This document shows, piece by piece, positions 57,474 through 64,000 of a stretch of DNA of 64,000 nt. Both the position numbers and the translations under genes were made by a program. Where the stretch lies: assembly GCF_901000735.1 (NCBI RefSeq), contig NC_081543.1, positions 18,070,457 through 18,134,456 on the forward strand. Reading direction: 5' to 3'. Below the pieces are notes generated by a model. That model did not search any database. It was given only the letters and a program-made list of their open reading frames with translations, and was not told the origin of the DNA. Source of the DNA: Corylus avellana (lineage: Eukaryota; Streptophyta; Magnoliopsida; Fagales; Betulaceae). Positions within the stretch are counted from its first letter, which is position 1; every line of letters starts with the position of its first letter.

Positions 57474-57479
57474 AGTTTT

Positions 57480-57498
57480 TGGCGCCATTGTCGGGGAT
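57480..57498 (+). promoter_or_regulatory. Primer-binding site, tRNA-Asp type
   Basis: TGGCGCCATTGTCGGGGAT resembles the complement of the plant tRNA-Asp(GTC) 3' end (TGGCGCCGTTGCCGGGGA) with two changes. This primer type is common in plant Ty3 elements of the Tat/Athila group. Confidence 0.8.
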
Positions 57499-57859
57499 TG
57501 CGTTGAATTTTGTTTAGAAGTTTTTCCTTAAGTTTAGTTAATTTTGTTTTTAAATTTCATATCATCTGTTTCGGTTTTCTGTTTGCAGTTCTGTTTTGTT
57601 CTACAGTAGTGCGCTCGAGCACCCATTCTAGGGTGTTCAAGCGCATAGCCAGACAGTAGCACTGAAGCTGCTGTAATTTTCATTCTATTTTAATTTTTCT
57701 GCGGCAGGGCGCTCGAGTGCCCAGTCCAAGGAGATCGAGTGCACCACTGCGATCGATCACAATTCCACAACGATTGAGCGCACATCCTGACAACAACACT
57801 GAAGCTGCACTAACTATAGAATTTGATTTAATTTTTTATGTTATGTAGGGTTGTCGACT

Positions 57860-58397
57860 TTAGAATTTAGCCATCATTCCGAACAATCTAGAAATTGAAC
57901 GGACCATTCGACAAAGGCAAAAGGACAACCCCGAAATAGAAGAAGAATTCGAAGTTAAGGGAAACATGGAAGAAGAACATGTTGAGAATCCACCACCAGT
58001 GCGAAGACATATGAAGAGTTCCTTCATTCCCCAAAACCTCAACCAGCCATCATGCATTGATTTCCAGCCCATTGTGCAGAGCAATTACAATTTATCTCTG
58101 CTTATGCTCAATATGGTCCCACACTATAGAGGCACACCTCTAGAGGACCCATATTTGCACCTTCGGGATTTCGTCGACCTATGCAAAATGCAAAATATCC
58201 ATGACCTAACCGCAAAAGCAATCAGGTTAATTCTTTTTCCTTTGTCCTTAAAAGATAATGCTAAGGAAGTTCTATTCACAACTGGGAGGAGTTGGCCACA
58301 AAGTTCTTTGAGAGGTTTGCCCCAGAATAGTAGTACTGAAGCTACTACCAAAAGCGCTCGACCATTTCAGGAGCTCGAGCACATCTGCCCAAATTAG
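57860..58397 (+). pseudogene. Ty3-type gag fragment
   Basis: An open frame runs from about 57860 without an ATG (AIIPNNLEIERTIRQRQK), then the ATG at 57966 (MEEEHVENPPP). The Gag core has HYRGTPLEDPYLHLRDF, LTAKAIRLILFPLSLKD and AKEVLF, the retrotrans_gag pattern (F.G...EDP..HL..F, FPFSLKD.A..WL). The stretch after AKEVLF does not follow the family, so the domain is cut and joined to other sequence that carries GCGCTCG motifs. It would form the particle if complete. Confidence 0.7.
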
Positions 58398-59776
58398 TGG
58401 TACTGAGGCCACTGCATGCACTGAAAAGCCATATCCTTTAGAATTTTCTGTTTTGTTTTTGTTACATTTTCTGTTTATTATTTTTAGTTTTCCTTCGTTT
58501 TGTTTTAGTTGTTTGTTTTTAGGGAAAAAGTGTTCTTGAATTCAAGTTTGGGGTATGTTACGAGCCATACCTATTCCAACCAGTTTTCTCATCTCCTGGA
58601 TATGATCTTTCCATTTTTTCTGCACATTGAGGACAATGTGAAATTCAAGTTTGGGGGAATGGGAGACACACAAACACACACTTTGTCCAAAATTTTTGAT
58701 TTTTAAAAAATGCATGTTCATGTTATTCTTGAGACTTTGGTTGATCTAAAAGCTGTGATTTGAATTTCATTGGTAAGCTTGGAATGTTGAACACATGATT
58801 TGATGGCCAAAATTCTAAGTCTTGTTACTTACTGTTGGCATTTGAGAATTCACTTGTTTTGATTTGAATTGCCACATGCACATTAGCACATCGTTTGTGA
58901 GGTATGACATGTGAACCTGATTGTGTATGTTTTCAATGTCTTGGGTGAAGCTGGGTGACTTGTTGGATGGATACATTGGCATTAAAATAAAAAAAAGTTG
59001 ATCATTGTGAGATTTTCACTAAGTAACTGGATCTCTTGCCTCATTAAGCACTGAGTGTTCATGTCAAAAGGTATGAATTTTGATTGGTTGAAGTCAGGGC
59101 TAGTTTGGTTTCATAGCCTTTTTGACTTGAGTTAGTAAGCCCATAGGGGTGTTCTTACACCTAATGCCCTAAAACCATCTGGTTTGGGAAGCATTGGCCT
59201 AACACTCATTACATGGGTCAATTAGAAAACTTAAGGGAACTAAGCATTACACAACCTGACCAAAAAGAAAGAAAGAAAAAAAAAAAAGAATGCTCTTATT
59301 GTTATGCCTTGGTTATTCATTCCTATGGAATCCCAGTGAACTTTGAGGTATTGAGTCATTACACATTGGAAATAATTTAAAGCCTCATAATTATGTATTA
59401 GTTCACTTTACACTAAATTGAACTTGTGATGCCTCAGCTTGTCTTTTGTAAGTGGTTAGACTTTGGAATTCCAATTTATTTTCAAGGAGTTTATCCTTTT
59501 AAGCTTGTTAATGAATGAAAATCATTGTATTACGTGATACTTCAATCTTATGGATGATATGAACTTTGCATAATGTTTTTGGGTAGCATTTCTGTTAAAC
59601 CCTCACGAGATTTCACTTGTCCTACTATGGATGCCTAGGGGTTTAAAAGGCTTGTTGCATATACTAAATGCAATCGTGTTTCCCACGACTGTGGAGGTAG
59701 AGTAGTTGGTGTTTTATGTTCTTTTTATTTTCAGTTTCCTATTGCCAAGAGACTAGCAATATGTAAGTTTTTTTTT
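58398..59776 (+). other. Non-coding internal region of the gag-only Ty3-like element
   Basis: TTCAAGTTTGGGG occurs twice (about 58540 and 58643), a motif frequent near the 3' end of plant Ty3 elements. No pol gene is present. A poly-T run immediately precedes the 3' LTR. Confidence 0.65.
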
Positions 59777-61138
59777 TGATAAGTGCTGAATGTTACACAT
59801 TCTAGCCCCTTAATTCACATATGTTAATATCTTAGTTTTGTTATAATTTGATGTTTTGTGTTGTTTTTGTGTTTTCTTGCAGTTTTTAGGTTTTTGAAGA
59901 AAAGCAAGTGTTTCAGGAAAGTTCTAAGATTAAAAGGCATTTTCGGGAAAAGCTGGAGCTATAGGACCGATCACAGGCCAAGCTAAGCTCGAGCGCATCA
60001 GCGCTCGAGCACACAATCCACTAGGATCGAGCGCATCATGGCCCGATCACACAAGCAGCCAAGCTCGAGTGCATAAGCGCTTAAGCGCAAAAGTGCAATG
60101 ATCGAGCGCAGTCAAGTGTGATTGGGCTCTGATGCGCTCGAGTGCCTAGCATGCGACCAGACCCCTTTTTCACTTCAGATTGGGTTTTCAGTCTCCTATT
60201 TGGACTAGAAGACTGACCTACTATTTTGTTAGGGTTTCTAGGGCTTCTAGGGTTCTCCTAATCCTACAAATTGGCCTCTACACATTGAGAAAGATATACC
60301 AAAAATTATATACAATCTTTGGGAGAGAAATTGGAGGCTCAATTATGAAGCGTTTTCGGTTTCTTCTTTTCCTTTTTATTTTAATTATGTGTAACTAATA
60401 TTTAAGTTTGGGCTAGATTGAAGCCCTAATCATGTCTCTTTAGGATTTCAATAATGGCGCATTTGCTGCAATTATATTTGAGTACTTAACTTGGTTATTT
60501 CTTGTTTAATCGAATTCCTCATATGAATGTGCTTGATCAACATATGAATGTGTTTGGATGTGTTGCTTATGTCAATTTGGATGACCGACTCCTAGGCATA
60601 ATAGAGTGACAAAAGAACCTCCTCACGGGTTCTTGGATTAATTTACATGGAGAATAGGGAGTAGATACCATGCCCTAGACTTCATGTGTTTGTCAATTTT
60701 CATAGATTTATGCTTTCTTGAAGAACAACCTAGTGTCATGCTAAATCCTTTTAGAGATTAAGGAATTAGAGTAGATACAATGCCTAATTCGTTGCTTAGG
60801 AAAACCAATAGCTTCAGGAGTAGATACCATGCCCTTAGGTTGGCAAGTATTAAGTATACCGGTATGATTGTAGCATTGACATATTGTTTATCTTAATTGA
60901 GTATGATTAGCGGTGAATATCAAAACCCTAACCCTTTTGTTCTTATTATTTCAATTCAATCTTTCAATTCGAGACATTTAAATATTTAATTTGGAAAATC
61001 ATTTTAAGCATAATTTATAGAATCCTCGTGGGAATGATCTCGTACTTGCTCTCTATACTATCGTTTTGATCTTGTGCACTTGTGAGTAAAACGTAGCAAT
61101 TATTTGCCAATTAATTTAGGTGGGTAATTGTCACAACA
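59777..61138 (+). repeat. 3' LTR of the gag-only Ty3-like element
   Basis: Matches the 5' LTR along its length except for about 130 extra bases at 59985-60130 with many GAGCGCA motifs. The TATA position reads CCTACAAATTGGCC, so its promoter motif is damaged. Confidence 0.9.
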
Positions 61139-61143
61139 ACTTG

Positions 61144-61360
61144 CAGGAGGCTTCTACTTTTGAAAAGCTATCTTTCCATAAGTTAGTATGGTTAGTTTGG
61201 TTGTATTTATGACGCCTGTAACTCATTGTATTATGGATAAAGTTATGATGTCGTAATGATGTATAATAGAAGCTCTAGTATGTACTTATTAGTAGGTGTT
61301 GGTTATAAAAAGAAAAGAAAAATTTATTATTGGATTTTCGTTGTGTTATTTAGTAAGGAA
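61144..61360 (+). repeat. Ty3-like long LTR fragment, part 3
   Basis: The sequence interrupted at 56235 resumes here (GCAGGAGGCTTC...). It contains TATGACGCCTGTAACTCATT. It ends where another LTR of the TGATAAG family starts. Confidence 0.45.
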
Positions 61361-62659
61361 TGATGAGTGCCAAATATTGCATATTTGAGCACCTTAATTT
61401 ACATTTGTTAAGCCTTTAGTTGTGTCTTAGTCTGATATTTTGTGTTAGTTTTGGTGTTTTAGTGTTTTGCAGGTTGCTAAAGGAAAATTGCGGTCTTAAT
61501 GTGAAAATTGCAAACAATTTGAGAAAATAGCATTTTTTGAAGCGCACGATCGAGCGCATGAATTGGCGCTCGAGCATGGGCACAGCAGCGCACGAGCGCA
61601 ACTGTGCCACTTAAGAGGAACACATGCACGAGTGAGCTCGAGCGCACCCGTTCCGGGATCAAGTGCACTTGTGCCCAACATCATGCCAGCAGTGCCCAAG
61701 TGCTACCTCGCAGGAGATCTGATGCCCGAGTGCGATCGAGCGCACTCGGCTGACCTAGCAGCGCCGAAATCCTAATTAACATTATAAATATCATATTTTT
61801 ATGGGGAAACGGGGAGCCTTCATACGGAGGCCGTCTTGGGGGCTACTAGGGACGAATTTTGGAGAGAATATGAGCGAAAAGGCTAGGGTTTTCTAGTGTT
61901 TTTGGTGGTTTTCAATTGGATTTTTCTCTTTTTAAGCCTCTAAACTTCTATGAATTCCTACATTGTTGTATTTTCTTTCACTTTCATGAGAGGCTAAACC
62001 CCCAATTAAGGTTGAGGATGAAGCCTCACAAATGATTAGCAACTGATAACTTTCATGTAAATTGACACTTTTCCAGTTATATGAATTATATTTCTCATTG
62101 TTCTTTCCATATTCAATTAATTGTTGATCACTTTTAATTGATTGCTTTGTTTATTTTCTTAAATATTGGATATCCATTGTCTTTGCTGAATGGATACATC
62201 GGATCTTTTGGTTTAATTTGGATATCCCTTATGATTTGTGCAAAGCACATATACATTGAATGATTTAAACTAAATCAGATATCCTTTGTGATTTGTACAA
62301 AGAACGGATACTTTGGATGTTTTGATACATTTGTTTTGCAAAAATAGAACATGTATAAAATGTGTCGTTTGAAATGTCGAAAAATATTGATGAACATGAA
62401 AGTTGTTGCTATGAGTTTGTGAGGGCTGATTCCAATACCTCAGTATTTTATCCATTGATTAATTTCATTTTGTTTTAGTTTATGTTTGTTTATTTTCAAT
62501 TTACCAAACCTCAAAATTTCGAAACTAGGTTAAAATATAATTAGTTTAAGTAGAAGTTTATTTACATGAACACAATTCCCTATGGATTCGACCTCGCACT
62601 TGCAAAAGCTATATTGCAAACAACTCGTGCACTTGCGAGTACTTTTAAAACTCACAACA
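61361..62659 (+). repeat. LTR of a related, more diverged element
   Basis: TGATGAGTGCCAAATATTGC resembles the TGATAAGTG family start, and the end ACTCACAACA matches in kind. A dense patch of GAGCGCA/CTCGAGC motifs lies at 61545-61745. TATAAATATCA at 61786 is a possible TATA box. Confidence 0.7.
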
Positions 62660-64000
62660 AGTTTTTTGCACTGTTGCCAGGGAACTGTTTTTATTTGTGA
62701 AAATAAATTTTTTGTCTAAATTGATTTTATTTTTCTACTAGTTTAGTTAGCATTTTTTTTTTAATTTTTATTTAATTTTATTTGTTTATGTTTACAATTA
62801 CTAACAAAAAGAAAAGAAAAAAAAGCAAGGCAGACGTACGCTCGAGTGCAAGCCAGTGCCGTTTGAGAGCACCAGCGCAGAAGCTGCACCAACTGAGGAC
62901 CCGCGCGCACCTGCGCTCGATCCCTCCCATCCTGCACTCAAGCGCACCTCCGCAGACTGTACCAAAAAGGATTAGTAGCTGAATTTGAGCCAAAACTTTG
63001 ATTTTGGTCTGTTTTGTAAGTCTTTTAGTTTATGAGTTTGAGAAGAATGGTTAATGTTTCATGCGGAAGTGTGCTTTTGTTTTAAAGAGTGAGAGTAAGC
63101 ATGTTTTCTTTGGATGAATTTAACAAAAATTGGTGGCAACATGTCTCAACTAGTTATAGGACACCCGCTTCTACCGACTCATCTCACATGAACCATGTTC
63201 ATATTGCTCCAATCATCATCATCAAAATTGAAATTGTCCATCCTATGGGCAATTTTCCAGTTTTTCTTATGAGCAAATGAACACTTCTTTCTTCAGTATG
63301 AGATTGGAATCTAATTCCAATTTTTATAACCCAAACTGGAGCAACCATTCTGAATTCTCGTGGCATGCTCAAACTACAGGAAATTATGCTCCCTAATGTC
63401 ATGAACTGCACCATCCTGAATATCCGCAGTTCAATAACCATTCTTCCATGCCTTCACATTGCAATTATCGTCCTCAAGAATCATTAATGCAACATTTTCC
63501 AACTGCTCATGGCAGCTAGGTGTGCCCATACCTAGCCTCCTCACACTCACGCACCTCATAAGTCATGTTCATATTGTTATAGTCCTTATCACCAGGAAGA
63601 TTGTCCATTCATTTACTACTACATAATTGATGAGGACGATGCTAGCAAGTCTTCACATGAGCATGTCCAAACCACCACCATACTTGGGAGTGAGGAAAAT
63701 GTTGACAATAAGGTGGAAGAAAGAGAGGAGCAAATTGAGCCCCCGTCAACTCCAAATCTATCAAGTGACAAGGAAGTGAGTACTGAAGCTCACCCCTTCA
63801 TTATTATCCTTCTTGAGACACATCATGAACCACAGGCTTCACTTATTCAATGTCTCAAGGAGCCATCTTATGACAAGACTCTCAAGGATCTATGCAAACA
63901 AGCGAGCAAATCTAGGAACCATCATCCTAAGATCCTTCTAAGCAACAAGGTTGGCTACCTAAGATGGTAGAACATCCTTCCTGAGGGCTATGAAATTTTA
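62660..64000 (+). mobile_element. Internal region of the diverged TGATAAG-family element, runs off the window
   Basis: TTTTTGCACTGTTGCCAGGGAACTG right after the LTR is a degenerate tRNA-Asp-type primer site. A GAGCGCA-type patch follows at 62830-62945. Further right are broken open stretches (63089-63280, 63713-63970), one rich in Glu and Ser, that I cannot assign to a retroviral domain. Pol, if present, lies beyond the window. Confidence 0.6.

Larger units (their letters stand above)
56236..61143 (+). mobile_element. Complete gag-only Ty3-like element with ACTTG target duplication
   Basis: ACTTG at 56236-56240 and 61139-61143 is a perfect 5 bp duplication. LTRs are 56241-57473 and 59777-61138, TGATAAGTG to TTGTCACAACA. 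The primer site is of tRNA-Asp type. The internal 2.3 kb holds only a gag fragment. No protease, RT or integrase is present, so it is a non-autonomous copy mobilised by another element. The LTRs differ in length (1233 and 1362 bp), mostly by extra GAGCGCA-rich sequence in the second. Confidence 0.9.

Noticed and set aside
1..64000. tRNA and rRNA genes
   Set aside because: No cloverleaf with box A/B pairs or rRNA core sequence was recognised by eye; tRNA-like strings are retroelement primer sites.

Overview
This is nuclear DNA from a flowering plant, most likely a woody eudicot. The evidence is AT-rich intergenic DNA, GT-AG introns, a VQ-motif gene, a GH28 polygalacturonase gene, and many plant-type retroelements with plant tRNA primer sites. 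I cannot name the species. Four N blocks (2122-2221, 3857-4431, 27101-27457, 27677-27776) are assembly gaps. Only two host genes look intact: a small VQ-motif protein (28319-28606, +) and a four-exon exopolygalacturonase-like gene (38967-41546, +). Nearly everything else is mobile DNA, much of it nested.

Layout. 1-2121 is part of a Ty1/copia element, almost identical to the matching part of the fuller copy at 9673-18702. 2222-9672 is a mosaic of hAT-like repeat ends and shuffled gene scraps: a LINE zinc-binding domain, a diterpene-synthase-like exon, and an organellar-type lysyl-tRNA synthetase exon that occurs twice in a 1.5 kb tandem array. 9673-18702 is a copia element on the minus strand with both LTRs; its 3' LTR is split by a 5'-truncated LINE. 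21005-28076 is a CACTA (En/Spm) element with a 3 bp target duplication and one TNPA/Ptta-type gene but no visible TNPD gene. Its right end lies about 240 bp upstream of the VQ start codon. 29477-30540 is a second LINE tail.

About 30560-38200 is an endogenous plant pararetrovirus (Caulimoviridae) on the minus strand. It runs movement protein, coat, protease, reverse transcriptase, RNase H, a second ORF of unknown function, then a repeat-bearing intergenic region. It carries many stops and an in-frame-length duplication of the protease active-site segment. 42935-44779 is a hAT transposase pseudogene preceded by three about 330 bp tandem repeats. It is cut by a degenerate copia element (44783-52726, -), which is itself interrupted by a gag-only LTR element (46574-51488, +).

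52727-64000 is a nest of LTRs. A long Ty3-like LTR is split by a solo LTR (54420-55789) and by a gag-only Ty3 element with a perfect ACTTG target duplication (56236-61143). A related element (61361 onward) runs off the window. This last family carries clusters of a CTCGAGCGCA-type motif in both LTRs and internal leaders, the least explained signal in the window.

The genes do not form a shared pathway; the story is layered insertion. Relative ages can be read from the nesting: LINE inside copia LTR, copia inside hAT, gag-only element inside copia, and solo and full Ty3 elements inside an older LTR.
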